Of a DNA stretch of 64,000 nt, positions 23,551 through 36,024 are shown one piece after another (position 1 is the stretch's first letter; the number at the start of each line of letters is the position of its first letter). Under the pieces are notes generated by a model that was not told the DNA's origin, did no database searches, and worked only from the letters and a program-made list of their open reading frames with translations. A program made the translations under genes and the position numbers. The DNA is from Cryphonectria parasitica EP155 (Eukaryota; Ascomycota; Sordariomycetes; Diaporthales; Cryphonectriaceae). The DNA lies in NCBI RefSeq assembly GCF_011745365.1, contig NW_024468913.1:2356001-2420000 (forward strand). Direction: 5' to 3'.

Positions 23551-26500
23551 TCAGTATACAAAGTAGTTCTGTCCAAGAGGAAGTTCGGTACTCGGTTCAG
23601 CCCCACACACCTGCCCATCCGCCTCGACGACGTAGCTCTCCGGGTCGACGCGCATACGCGGCATAGAATCGTTGTACCGCATGTCCTTCTTGCCGATGTT
23701 CCTGCAGTTTCGGACGGGCTCGACGCGCTTGCGCAGACCATAGGCCTGGACGACGCCGTGCTCGATGGAGGCCTGGGAGACGAAGAGGACAGAAGTGGTG
23801 GGGACTCGGGGGGCGAACATGGGGCGGGCCTGAATGGGCTGAACAGTTGGGATGGAGGCATTGGGGTCGCCCTTGAGAGGAGGGGGTTGTTAGTGGACAT
23901 ACTATACGCAAGAAGAGAGTGGGAATTAAGAAGCCTACCATCTGACTCCAGGCGATCAGGCCGCTCTTAACGACCAGGCTGGGCTTGGTGCCAAACCACG
24001 CAGGATCCCACACGAGGAAGTCGGCCAGCTTGCCGACCTCGATGCTGCCAACCAGGTGACCCATGCCTTGCGCAGTGGCTGGGTTGACCGTGTACTTGCT
24101 CACGTAGCGCTTGACACGGAAATTGTCAGCGCCGGTGCCCTCGTCCTCGGGAAGAGAGCCCCTCTGGACCTTGTTCTTGTGAGCCGTGTTCCAAGTACGG
24201 AGGATAACCTCGCCGCAGCGGCCCATGGCCTGGCTATCACTGCTCATCATGCTGATAGCACCAAGGTCGTGCAGGACGTCCTCCGCGGCGATGGTCTCGG
24301 CGCGGATGCGACTCTCGGCAAAGGCCACGTCCTCGGGAATGTCCTTTGACAGGTGGTGACACACCATGAGCATGTCCAGGTGCTCGTCCAGGGTGTTGCG
24401 CGTGTAGGGCCTCGTCGGGTTAGTGCTGCTGGGGAGAACATTGGCGTGCTCGACCACACTGATAATATCAGGGGCGTGGCCGCCGCCGGCGCCCTCGGTG
24501 TGGTATGTGTGGATGGTGCGACCCCGGAAAGCGGCCGTGGTGCCCTCGACGAAGCCGGATTCGTTAAGCGTGTCCGTGTGGATCAGGCACTGCACGTCGA
24601 GCTCGTCGCATACCGACAAGCAGGCATCGATAGCGGCGGGCGTGGTGCCCCAGTCCTCGTGCAGCTTGAGGCCACACGCGCCCGCGATCACCTGCTCACG
24701 GAGGGCCTTGGGATCGCTATCGTTGCCCTTGCCGGTGATACCCACGTTGAGGGGAAGGGAGTCGCAGGCCTGAAGCATCTGGCGCATGTAGTTGGCACCA
24801 GGCGTGCAAGTGGTCGCGCTAGTTCCGGCGCTGGAGACACACACGAGACAGAGTCAGCATGCATCTATATGTATGAGTGAGGGGGGAAAAGAGAGAAGGG
24901 AGGGAAAGAGAGTGAGAGAGACGAAAGGAGGAGGGCAAGGAAAGGATATAGGGCAGGGCATCACAAGTAGCACGAGATAAGAGACACGTCCTGTTATACA
25001 TACCTCGGTCCTGTGCCACCGCCCAATATGGTGGTGATACCACTGGCGATGGACTCTTCGGCCTGCTGCGGACATATGAAGTGGATGTGCGTGTCGATAC
25101 CGCCGGCAGTGATGATCTTACCCTCGCCTGCAATCACATCCGTACAGCTTCCGACGACCATACCTGGGGTCACGCCCTCCATGACGTCCGGGTTGCCGGC
25201 CTTGCCGATGCCCACGATCAGCCCGTCCTTGATACCGATATCGGTCTTGTATATTCCAGTCCAGTCAACAACGAGCGCATTGGTCACGACGAGGTCGAGG
25301 GTGCTGGCACCAGGCCGGCCAGAGGCCTGGCCCATACCCTCGCGCAGAGTCTTGCCGCCGCCGAACTTGCACTCATCGCCGTACACGGTGAGATCGCGCT
25401 CGACGCGCACCCACAGGTCCGTCAGCCCCAACCGCACACGGTCGCCCGTTGTGGGACCAAACATAGCGGCGTAGGCGGCTCGGCCCATCCTACACGCCTC
25501 GACCACCAGGCCAGCGTCCGCCGCCGGGTCTGCTGTTGGCGCTGGCTCATGTGCAAAGCCGGCAGCGCGGAGCTTGGTGACGATCTGCTCGGCGCGGGTG
25601 GCGCTGACGACGCCTGAAGCGAGGTTGTTGCCGCCCTGGATGATGCGGTTACCAGCAATCTCGACGAGGGTGACGGTCTTGGTGTCGCCCGGCTCGAAGC
25701 GCACCGAGGTACCGGCTGGGATGTCGAGGCGGAAGCCGTAGGCTGCAACGCGGTCGAAGGACAACTGCGGATTGACCTCAATGAAGTGGTAGTGGCTGCC
25801 CACCTGGACAGGCCTGTCGCCGAGGCTGGTGACCTTGAGGCGGATGCGACGGCGGCCGCGGTTCAGCTCGATGGGCTCGGCGTTAGCGACGGGAATCACG
25901 GCACCGGGTTTCCGTTCTAGGGCGAAGTCCTCGGCAGCGGGCAGAGGGAACAAGTCTTGGCTGGGCACAGGCAGGAAGCTCCCGTACAGGGCACGAGCGA
26001 GGTCGCCGTCATCAGAGCCAATGGGGTTGTGCACGGTGACCAGATACGTCCCCGTGGGAAAGGTACCCTCGACCTGGATCTCATGGAGCGTGGCGAGCAC
26101 GGAGGGCTGCACGTGCCGACGACCCAGCATGGTGGCGCCCAGGGCCATGAGGTCGGCAACGGTGTGGCTGCCATCGCGGATGAGCTCCTGAAGGTTGTTG
26201 GCGATGAGAGCCTGTCGAAGGAGGAGGGAGGGAGGGAGAAGAAGTGCGTTAGTACAAAGGTGTGGAGACGATTGGTATCACTTTGGAGAGGAGACAGGGA
26301 GGCAAGGAGGGAGAGAAACTTACGACGGCCTCGGCATGGTTCAGCTTGACGCCCCTGGCGAGGCGACGCTGGGCGAGGAAGCCCAGGGTCGAGATGGTGA
26401 GCTTATCAAGCTGTGATTGGCGACGGGGTGGATCGTGTTAGCAGGAGCTGGGGCCAGGAGGAAGGAGCTGGGGCCAGGACAAGCTCCTTCTCAACGACAA

Positions 26501-26552
26501 CAACGAAACCATGACGATGACGGAGACGAACCTCTTTGGGCACGAGATGCAT
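23551..26552 (-). CDS. URE1: Urease (single-chain, nickel-dependent)
   Basis: Five exons: 26552-26532 (21 bp), 26410-26324, 26211-25004, 24830-23939 and 23871-23551. They give 842 residues, matching the 840 of jack bean urease. Introns are 121, 112, 173 and 67 bp. Exon 1 encodes only MHLVPKE, and exon 2 continues [20 protein letters not shown], the gamma-like domain. All active-site residues are visible, at jack bean positions plus 4: THIH nickel ligands (about 411, 413), carbamylated lysine in [11 protein letters not shown] (K494), H523 and H549 nickel ligands, flap residues VCHHLSK (C596, H597) and D637. It hydrolyses urea to ammonia and carbamate in the cytosol, and needs Ni-insertion accessory proteins that are not in this window. 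A cluster of GATA sites lies upstream, which suggests control by nitrogen metabolite repression. Confidence 0.97.
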
Positions 26553-26763
26553 CTTGGTTTAGGCAGGGAGAGTATATAGGCCAGACTTTTTTTTTCTACG
26601 TCGAGTCCCTCTTCAACCCTTGACCTTTTCGAGGTGTATGCGGCATAAAAACTCTCACGAGAGCCGAATCCGAGGTTTGGGAGAGATGATGTATGTGTGT
26701 ATAAACAAGTGTATAATATCTGATTCGTGTGTATATTTAGATGTACATGTGTAGATTCTGGTG

Positions 26764-26792
26764 GATAGATAGGATCGATCAGATAGAGATAG
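26764..26792. promoter_or_regulatory. Cluster of four GATAG motifs upstream of urease
   Basis: GATAG occurs at 26764-26768, 26768-26772, 26782-26786 and 26788-26792, about 212-240 bp upstream of the urease ATG. HGATAR is the known site of AreA/NIT2-type GATA factors, and paired sites within 30 bp bind strongly. Regulation of this urease gene is inferred. Confidence 0.55.
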
Positions 26793-27011
26793 GCAGTGAG
26801 AGGCTCTATTGCGGGTCGAGGTTCCAGAGCCTAGGGTGTGTGGGTGTGGGAAGGGCGGGAGAAAAAAGGAGCGTACGTAATTCGAGAAGACGGAGACAAG
26901 GAGATGGGCCAAGGTTATTTCGAGAAAGGGCACTGGAGAGGGGAATGAGAGAAGGGCGGGAAAGATGGGAATAGCTAGCGGATAAAAAATGGCGAGACTC
27001 TTTCCTTATAT

Positions 27012-27110
27012 TTGAAGGAAAGAGAGAGGGAGGGAGGGAGGGAGAGAGGGAGAAGAGGCAAAGAGCCATGCATCACATCCCAATCCATCCATCCATCCAG
27101 CCAGCCAGCC
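27012..27110. repeat. Degenerate GGGA and CCAT/CCAG repeats
   Basis: GAGGGAGGGA-type repeats at about 27020-27055 and ATCC/AGCC repeats at about 27080-27110. Confidence 0.7.
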
Positions 27111-29013
27111 ATAATCAAACCATGCACTCACTACATTTGCATCCCCATTCATCATTCATCCATCATCCCTCCATCCCTCCATCCTGGACCTCGTCATTCA
27201 CGTCTACAGAAGTAGGTACCATACTTACTATTTCAGTCATCCGCCCATCCATCTATCCAAAACCTAACCAAACAAGTCCAGAACGATGACCTCTTCCCAC
27301 TCCTCCTTCCTCCCCCGCCCTACTTGCGCAAGAAAGTCCAAGCGAGCTCATACATACAAACTATAGATATGCAATGCACCTCCTTAGACACCCCCTCCAC
27401 GATACATGGCAGGCGACATGTTATATTTCCTCTCACTCTTTGCCTTCTCCTTCTCGTCTTCCATCACTTTTTGTTGGTTTTGATGCCGTTCTAGTCTCTA
27501 GTACGCCCGAGAGACCCGTAAAAACATCAGTCCACTACCCACGCGGAAAAAGTAACTCCCCCTCCTTCTAACATCCCTTGGCGCTGAGAGCAACAGGGGA
27601 AAACACAGAGAGCGCGAACGAGCGACAGCCCTGCACATCGGGCTTTGAGCTCTAGACGTTCTGTTGCAGTCAACAACTGAAAGGTGGGCTCTTGGCGGTG
27701 CCGATTACACGCTTCGAACGGTCTAGAACCCTTGCAGCCACCCCATTGTTTTTGATTGTCCCGCGCGCGTCAGGGTGGAGAGCTGCAGCCACAGAAGCTC
27801 CAGCATCAGCACCTCGGAAAAAGTTTACTTGTTCCAACGGCCCTTAATGTACCGTAGTACAGTATACAACCCCACCCCCTCTCTCCTGGCAGGTGCTTGA
27901 TCTGACAGCTAGCCGAACGCGGGGGGAGCCCTGGAGGGGGGGGGGGGCAGGGTCTGCAGCAGCATGGAGATCATCATGGGGCATAGGCATCTCAAAACCG
28001 ACATAGGCTGGTCAGACTTTCCTATAAAAATTGGTGGTGGTGGTGCACATGAGCGCCCAAAGATGCGAGGCCGCTCGAACAACGTCTATCACATCCCGTC
28101 CTTGTCCTATGCTGCGCTCACGGTCGCCTGCATGATGCAAGGACTTGGCAGCCTCGTATCGCCATGGTGTCTGCACGTGCTCACTCTTTCGCTGCGCAGG
28201 AGCAACAAACTGCTCGACTGTGTCGGGCCGGTTTTTGGGACCTAGGTGCATATTTCACCATGTACCCACTGCTATGTACTGTCGTAGTGAGCCCATCCCT
28301 CCTCCCACCCCTGCCTGCATATCCTCTTCTTGCGCGCCAGGAGAGAATGGGTTGGTACCAAGGTAGACCCAATGTCCCTGATCATCGCACATACACCATA
28401 TAGTACATGACGACCCAGGTAGCATCGTATCTGCTTCGTGTACCGTGACTGGTTACGCCCGAGGGAGCCTCAAATTATCTCGTACCCTAAGCAGTCGTGT
28501 CCTCCGCCGAGTGCCGGGGCAGGTTTCTAGATCAGAAAGGTAGGCATGTAAATGAGAGTGTGGATCGTAGAATGGATGAATGTATGTGCACTTCTCTTCA
28601 AATGCAACAATGACAACGAGGAGTCGCGGCGCAAGTCGTTCTTCTCGGTCCTTGCGGCCCAACCCGCAGCGTGCCGGACCCCCCCCCCCTCTCTCTCGCA
28701 CAGGTCTGGCCGAGCTACGAAAAGTAAAACCCAAGCTGACGGCAGCGAGCTTGTCTGCGGAAACTCTGATGCTTTGTCGCCTTCTTCTTTCGAGCGGCGC
28801 TCTGGATACAAGTAATGCATGGGCATAAATAAAGTGCTGGAAATGATATTATATACACACAAGGATCTTATTTACACCGAACATCTGCCTCCTCCTACAC
28901 TGACGTATTGCCATCCTCCTGATGAGTATACCTCCTTCCAGGGTCGGACATTCAGCTGAACATGTAATGTGCAGCATAACATAGTCCAAACCTTATACGT
29001 AAGTACAGCTTTC

Positions 29014-29015
<2 letters not shown>

Positions 29016-29077
<62 letters not shown>
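29016..29077. repeat. (GA)31 dinucleotide microsatellite
   Basis: 62 bp of uninterrupted GA. The Arg-Glu and Ser-Leu repeat frames over it are artefacts. Confidence 0.95.
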
Positions 29078-29079
<2 letters not shown>

Positions 29080-29118
29080 CAAGAAGAAATGAATGCATAT
29101 CTCTTCCTCTCTCTCTGT

Positions 29119-29120
<2 letters not shown>

Positions 29121-29152
<32 letters not shown>
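29121..29152. repeat. (CA)16 dinucleotide microsatellite
   Basis: 32 bp of CA, only 43 bp from the GA tract, so the two form a compound microsatellite. Confidence 0.95.
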
Positions 29153-29157
<5 letters not shown>

Positions 29158-30624
29158 TCATATCAATGTACCTTTGTTATACCCGTACTACTATTGATAC
29201 CGTATCTCAACAGACCTTGGGTGTGAAATTCTACTTAGTGGTTACATACCTAATCCCTTTAATTTTTCCCCTTTCTCTCGATGAAATGGCTGCGACCCAC
29301 ACAGGCCACTACCACTACCTACTACTACTACTAGATACTAGAAACCAAATAGGGAGTATACGTATGCATGTCTCACAGTGAGCAGACGCTGCTCCTGCTG
29401 CTACTGCTGGGGATCGCAGGCAGACCCTCCCAGCTCATGCCACCTGAATACTTACTATGCAATACTTGTAAGCCACCCAGAGACAACTACCAACCCGCCC
29501 GCCCGCCTCGACCTGGGGACCTGCCTGCTGCTAAAGTGTCAAAAGTGCTTTGGGACAGATTTCCGTTTCCCAGGCCCAGCTTTTTAGCACGCCCTGCAAG
29601 GACAACAGGACACCGTTCGCTAGAGCCCCGAGGGCTCGACGACTCCCTTCTTCTCTTCAGGGGCCCCTTGACCAATCTATCAACGCAACTTCAGGCAGCA
29701 GCAACAGCAGCAACCGCCCTGCGCTCAAGAAAACAAGGAACCACTGAACTCGCCAGTAAAACAGGACATTTCAACAAGAGTGTGCAAATCAGAATTTCAT
29801 TCTCGTAATTGCCTGCAGCTCAAACCATATACCAGGTACTCCCTTCAAACACGAAAACTAGTACTAGTAGTTACACTCCGAAACAGAATCTACAGAAACA
29901 AGTCATAAGGCTTCCGTCCGGCCTGCCAGGGTCGATACGCCCTCCACTTAACATGCCGAGACGGGCTCCAGCCGTCCATACTTCTTCCATTCATGACCAC
30001 CAGGTCAGCCGTCAGTCAATAGGATGAAAAGCAGTAGACCCAAGTCATTTTTCCAGTAGTTCCGTCGCCGCCTCCCCTCCCCTTCCTACCAGCCCATTCA
30101 AGACAGACCACTTCCGTGGTCGCACACCAAGGCAAGTAAAGTAAAATCACACAAGCCAGACAAGACGAAAAGAAAGAGAAAGGGAAAATAACAAGGCCAA
30201 TTTCCACAACAGCATGTTCATACTTTCCTCTGGTGTCATATGCAGAGTGTGCCCAAAGTCCCTGGATGTTGGCACGGCGAACAAAGTGTCGAATGCCGGG
30301 ATAAGCCTTCTCTGGGACCAGAAGGGGGAAGGTCGGCGGAAGAACAAGACGGTTCTTGCTGTGTTTTTGTTACTAACACGCCATGTTGGCCGTTGTGGCG
30401 TTTGGCGAAAAGACATCAATCATCAGGTCCGAGCCTGCTGTCGAGACAAGGAGGCGAGACCGACAAGTTTGCTTCTTGGTCTTTTTTTTTTTCTTCTCTT
30501 TTTCTTTGGTTTGCTAGTGAACTGGCTGAAAACAGGTCGAGAGCCGCACCGAACAGAAGAGGTATCATCGTTGAAATTGGAAGAGAGCCGGGTCGATAGC
30601 ATGATCATATTGGGAGGGGACCGC

Positions 30625-32347
30625 CTAACCGCTCTTAGCCTTCTTGCGTCCCGACTTCTTGGGTTCATCCTTCTCGGGCTGCTCTACCGGCTTAGCAGTT
30701 GTCCTCTTGCGCTTCTTGTCCGGGCTGGCAGCACCGGTAGAAGCCGCCGCGGGGGTGGCCTGCGCGGGCTCGACCTCGCTCTTGCGCTTGCGGGATGCCT
30801 TGGCCTTGGGCGTCTTGCTGGTCGGCTCCTCGACAGCGGCAGGAACAGCAGCATGATGCTGCAGCTGCTCAGCGATGGCCGCGCTGTCGTTGACAGGATC
30901 GACCTCGACGCCGCCAACTGGGGGCATAGGAATGTTGAACTCCTCGCAGTAGCGGACAGCCTCCTCATCGGACATTTCCTTGGCACTCACGTTGCCCGCC
31001 TTGTACGAGTGGACACGAGCATTGTACAGACGCAGGTTGTACTGGTAGGCTTGGTTCCAGCCCTGGTATGGTGCATTAGCAAATGCGCTGGGCACAAAGA
31101 GGAAGGGAGAGGGACCAAAAAAAGAAACCGGGGAGGGGGGGGGGGGGGTAGGAGAGACTGACCAGCTTCTCCTGGGCAGACATGGAGGCCCAGCGGCGCT
31201 GGCCCTCCTCCTGGACGGCACCCTTGGGGACGCCCTCGCCTAGGTCTGCAGCAATGATAGGACGGGCAGTCTGCATGTAGAGGAAGTAAGGAGTCAGAGG
31301 GCGCTTAGGAGCATTGGGATCATGCTGGCGCTTCTTGCGCTCCTTCTTCTCATCGACAGCGGGGACGACAGGAGTAGCAGGGAGGGGTTGAATGGGAGGG
31401 GCAGCGACGACGGGCTGAACATTCAGCAGGCTCTCCAGGTTCTGGTTGAGAACATCATCGCCATTGAGAAGAGCGGGTTCTCCAAGCAGCAGGTTGGTCT
31501 GCGTGAGGTAGTCCGCGGCAAAGGATCCTATTATGCCCTGGATGGTAGTCAAGCGCGAATAAACCTGTCGATGGTGTCAGCAATCCATATGTTCAGATAT
31601 GACCCTGTCTGTCTCGTGTCGACCTTGGTCGACATGATATGATGCACTGAAAATGCCCGCGGACTCATTTCTTGACGCGTTATGAGAAAACAAGGGGAGG
31701 GTTGGTTGCGCGACGACGCGTTGCAGTGCACGACATAGAACCAGATTGTGTCTGGATTTCTGACGTTGCAGCGTGATCACGTGTGAAATGATGGGGATAG
31801 AGGAATTGGGACCGTGAGACTTGTGATACGAGAGGCGTTGTTGACCATGAGGTGTTGGCAGATGAGTGATGTCGCATGGACGCGACTGACAACGTCATGT
31901 ACATAATTTTAGGTTGGGGGTAGATTTGAGAAGGGGGTGATTGAAGAAAAAATCAGTCGGGCCCCTGCCAACACACTTGCATCTGATTGAGATGTGTTGG
32001 CTGTTGGCGACGTTGTCAAAGTAGTTGTTGTCATGCTACTGGGGATGTGTAGGGCGGAAGTTTGTTTGTTTTGAATGGGCTGATGATGGGGAGGGTTGCT
32101 GGGGAGGGGAGTGGGGGGACGGCCTCTGCTTGAGTTCGCGCGTAGGGATTGTGGAAGATGATGAGACGGGTTAACGTACGCTGTCGCGGACACGAATGAA
32201 GTTGCTGACGTCGATGGTGCGGCCTTGAGGGTTGATGGCGGGCACAGCGGGGACAGGAGGAAGAGGAGCTGGGGCGACAGCCTGAGGGTGAGGCTGCATA
32301 GCCGGGGCCAGCTGCTTCTGCTCTTCGGCCTTCTTGGAGCGCGCCAT
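30625..32347 (-). CDS. HMG-box chromatin protein
   Basis: Three exons, 32347-32180, 31564-31163 and 31062-30625, all in phase 0, give 335 residues. Introns are 615 bp (GTACGT to GACAG) and 100 bp (GTCAGT to ACCAG, with a 14-base G/C run). The N-terminus is Ala/Pro/Gln-rich. Residues 43-76 (TIDVSNFIRVRDSVYSRL and following) form a short conserved helix region. The HMG box spans about 138-211: it opens with DPNAPKRPLTPYFLYM and ends near YNARVHSYK, split by intron 2. The tail carries KAKASRKRK, DKKRKRTT and KKSGRKKAK, which are typical nuclear-localisation and DNA-contacting basic segments. HMG-box proteins bend DNA in chromatin. Subfamily (Hmo1-like or other) is not resolved. An in-frame ATG at 32422 would add 25 residues. 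Intron 1 is unusually long for this window. Confidence 0.87.
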
Positions 32348-35300
32348 TGTTGTTTTGTTGTTGTTGCTGAAGGCGGGGGGGTTGCTGATGCTGTTGCTGT
32401 TGTGTCGTGTTGTTGGGTCCACTGGCGAGTCGAATCGCTGGAACCGAGATGGGCTGGCTGGGTGCTGTTGTTGCTGCTGTTGCTGCTGGAGGCGGGCGGG
32501 TGGTTGGGTAAAGTTTAGCGGTGAATTGTTCAGGCGGTCTTTTTGTTCGATGCCTGTAACGATGATGGTGTTTGGCTTAGGAAGCCCTGAGAAGCCTGGC
32601 GGTTTTTCTTGGGTGCAGGTTGCTGGGGAATGAAAGAGGAGAAGGAGTCGGGAACAGCGAGAGCCTGGAAAGGTGGGCGGGTCGCTTCCTTATTGAAAAA
32701 TTGGGGGCCTCAAGAGCTGCTGCTGATTTCTAGCGGGTGGGCGGGCGGTGGGCTGCTGCACGCTGAATCAAAAATTGGAGTAAGTCAGTCAGAGGGGAAG
32801 GCGGGAGAAGGGAAAGGGGGGGTCTAGGGCCACCCGCCCCAGTGGAAACTGCTGCCCTGGCCCATTTGATTGTCCAACCCAAACCAAAAAGGCGTGCTGC
32901 AAGAAGAAGAAAAAACCCTGGCTGGACCTGGAAATCAGCAGATCAGTCCTCCCTCCAGCTGCCCTTCTGATAAACCCCGTCCACGCCCGCCCACCTCTCT
33001 TCCGTCAAAAGCACCCTTCTAATATCACAGAGGACCATCCCCCCGGGAAACAGGTTCTTGCAACGCTCCGAACTCGGGTTTCAGCACTCTCAGTGCCAGC
33101 TCTCTCTGCCTGGTGCGTTGGAACGCTAGAAGATCGCAGCGCATAGGACTCAACCCCTATCGAATCGAGTGCTTCTGCTCTGCCGCACCACCTGCGCAAT
33201 GTTCACTATGTGCATTCCTAAAGTACCCCTGTCACACCTTTCCCAAGGGCTCGAGTGCAGCACGTATTCTATTTCAGCTTCAGTGTTCCAAACAACTTGC
33301 AGCTCCAGAGACAATCTACCGTCATGAAGCGCATCTTCCAGTCATGAAGTCTACTGTAGGTAGATGGCATTTCGAAATCCGTGCAGCCTGGATTTCTGGT
33401 ACCTTTCTCAACGCGTCAAGTTTTAATCCCTCTCTTCATTCTCCTTGTTTTTCTTCTCGGTCCAGAAAACCCCCTCGCTTTCCTGGCGCGTCACACGAGC
33501 TGTGCGACCTTCTACAAACAAGCTTGGGATCACTACGGTACACTTTGCCTAGCAGCAGGAAAAGAGGGGCTTGGGCACTCAGGTCTGGGTGCCGCTGATT
33601 CCATGGCTACCTTAGGCCAATAAGGGCGCTCCTCTAGGCTTGGCAGGGGTTGGGGCCAGCAGCGCTAACAAGGGCAAGCTCCGTCTTGCCGAGGAGCTCG
33701 CAGGTTCTGGGGCCTGCAGTGACACACAGCCACGATGCTGAAAATCAGCGCACCCATCTCCCTTCACCTTACCCCCCCCAGCCCCCCGACCCCCCCTCTC
33801 CCGTCCCCAATGACTAGACTGACCTAGGTGCTGCCTCTCTCGCCCGCCCAACCCGTCGGCATGGTGTTCCCCCCAACGTGTCTGTACAAGCCGCCCCAAG
33901 GACTGGCTGGTCTGCTGGAATGCCCCAAATACTGGCGTGCGATGCACCAGATCTGCTACACCAAAAGACTGAAACGTTGTCGCCCAGCAGAGCACATACA
34001 TAGCCAAATGGTCCAGACTCCGGTAAAACAAAACACGCCTGCAGCCTGGGTATTGTTAACAGCAGCTCACCCGAGCTGCCTCTCCCTCTACCTTTCGTAG
34101 CCACACATTGGACGTTGCTCCATACATTATCGGCAGCTACGGTTTGTTGAGGAGCGATGATCTGCTCCAAGTTTAAAATGTCAGAGGAAAAAGCAACATT
34201 CGATATCAGCTCAGCTCTTCCACTAAGCAGAAGTGGTACCTAGATTGTAGGCTCAGGTGGTTCCGAGACTGGCGCTTTTTGCTTCTGGCGCGCTAAGGCC
34301 ATACGTGTCAGCCGCGAAGATCCCTCTCTGCCTGATCCTGGGAAGCCAGAGTAGATCGCTGCTGCGATTCCGTATGATGTGAAGTAGTCTCGACGCGCGC
34401 ATGCGTTGATTTGACTACGAAGACCTCTCAGGCCCAAATATGTGTCTAGGTATTCGTCGTGTATTGACCTATATGCATTGAACTACTTCTTTAGCTTGTC
34501 TATAAGGTTTGTAGATACTGGATCAGGTAGCCGAGTTGTGAGAAACATTACGTCTTGTCCGGCACAATGACACATTAGCGTTGCTGAGTGGTGTCATGGA
34601 GCCCTGAGACAATGTTCGGCTTTGATCTGATACGTCAACGAAGGTATCACCACACCACCCTGAGTGCGGGGGAGCTGGCTTCTGCGATCCGGACCCAGGG
34701 ACCAGCAGCAGGCAAGCAAGCAAGCAGCAGCTCGAAGCAGCGTGGCAGCCGAGTGGGGTTCTCGCAACGGCCCGGCGGCTCTTCCATATCTACTGTGCGT
34801 GGGAACTGGAACAGGAACAGGAATGGCAACGGGAATAGGGTAGGGCAGGGGCTGTCTGTAGGTGGGTGAGGCTTCAGTGGCAGAGCTTTGCGGTCCGGTT
34901 GAGGGGCCCTGGATTCAACAGCTACCTTGACTTGTTTCCCTTCAAGCACAGATCACAGGCTGGGCTCTGGTTACTTAGATGGGTTTGATCAGCATTGTAG
35001 ATGATTTGTGGAATCACTTCAAGTAAGTCAGGTCAGAAGGAGGTGATTCCCTTGGGATAGCCAGACAGACTATTCTCAACAAGCACAATCAATTGCCCTT
35101 TCTCGCATGCAGCATGTTGGGATGCAGCTGGATTCTTGCAGCGCTTGGAGAATGGTCCTCAAGCTCACAAGCATTATCATGTGAGTCAAAAACGCCTTGA
35201 GAATGGCCTATCGAAATGTGTATATGTGTGATGAGATACTATACCATAGTAGACCCAACCTCGACCTGAGACCTGCCACTCTATTTGCCTACTACGGTAG

Positions 35301-36024
35301 ATAAGACATGCCAAGGCGTTGCACTCATTGGGGTCCAACAGCCGTGTGGCCAACAACAATTCAAGGTGGCTTACTCTGTGTTCAATCATCCCTTTCGGAC
35401 CCGAGGCGGGGTGGTTGAGCAAAAGCCAACGAAATTCCTTGTAACTGAATGTCTTGGCTGATGGCTGAGCTCACCTTTGCCCCTCCTTCCCAAGTGCAGA
35501 CAACTTGCCCCTCACCCCACCTAAGCTCACCAGCTCGAGCTGTGAATGGAGTCTTGGCGCGTTTGACTTGACACGCCATCCATCCAGCCATTCATCCATC
35601 CATCACTCTCTTTCACCCTGCCAATCTTTTCCCCCTCTGCTCCTTCTCCTCTACCCTCCCTCCTTTGGATGCTCATTTTTGCATCTTTCTTTTCTTCAAA
35701 AAGTGCAACTATCAAGTCCCTCCCCCCGTTCTTTTCTAAAACTTTTCTGAAAGACGCAGCTGTTCTTCAGCTGCACCACCACATAACATTTGATTAGGGC
35801 CCCACAGACCTCTGAATCTGAGCTGTCACTACCACCAGTAGGTACGTACGTCACCAAGGATCCACACAAGTCGTGGCAGCACGACCTTTGGAAGCTTCGT
35901 TGCTCCCATTGTGTTGTTACTAGGTTGTGAGGTTAAAGATTTGGTCTCTCAATATTATCCTTACTTGAACGCAAAAAACTGACAAGCAACCAATCGACAC
36001 AGGAGAACAAGCCCGATTCCCACC
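32348..36024. other. Long intergenic region before HET-C
   Basis: About 3.7 kb. Codon-like structure is poor on both strands. A 66-codon reading frame on the minus strand at 34437-34240 stands out and could be a relic. There are C-rich runs at 33771-33800 and TTGCTG repeats at 32460-32490. I see no HET-domain gene such as the pin-c partner that is linked to het-c in Neurospora crassa. Confidence 0.45.
34240..34437 (-). pseudogene. Possible decayed coding fragment
   Basis: The frame contains RSQINACARRDYFTSYGIAA and SRLTRMALARQKQKAPVSEP, ends in TAG, and stays open upstream to about 34485 (FNAYRSIHDEYLDTYLGLRG). Composition is protein-like with no repeat bias, unlike its surroundings, but it lacks a full domain. 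A transposase or other gene relic is possible. Origin unknown. Confidence 0.2.

Larger units (their letters stand above)
26553..30624. other. Gene-poor, microsatellite-rich interval
   Basis: About 4 kb between urease and the HMG-box gene. It holds the urease promoter with GATA sites, GGGA and CCAT tetranucleotide-like repeats (27012-27110), G and C runs at 27936-27948 and 28679-28689, (GA)31 at 29016-29077 and (CA)16 at 29121-29152. Open frames reach about 146 codons (29368-29808) but show repetitive or low-complexity content and no family resemblance. Confidence 0.5.

Noticed and set aside
29368..29808. 146-codon plus-strand frame beginning with a leucine run, like a signal peptide
   Set aside because: The leucines come from a CTG/CTA repeat; the rest shows no conserved pattern, and the surroundings are repeats.
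33113..33623. Overlapping frames of 161 and 80 codons, one with a hydrophobic VLIPLFILLVFLL segment
   Set aside because: A small secreted protein was considered, with an intron from about 33400 to 33466, but the two frames conflict and no clear start or splice pair stands out.
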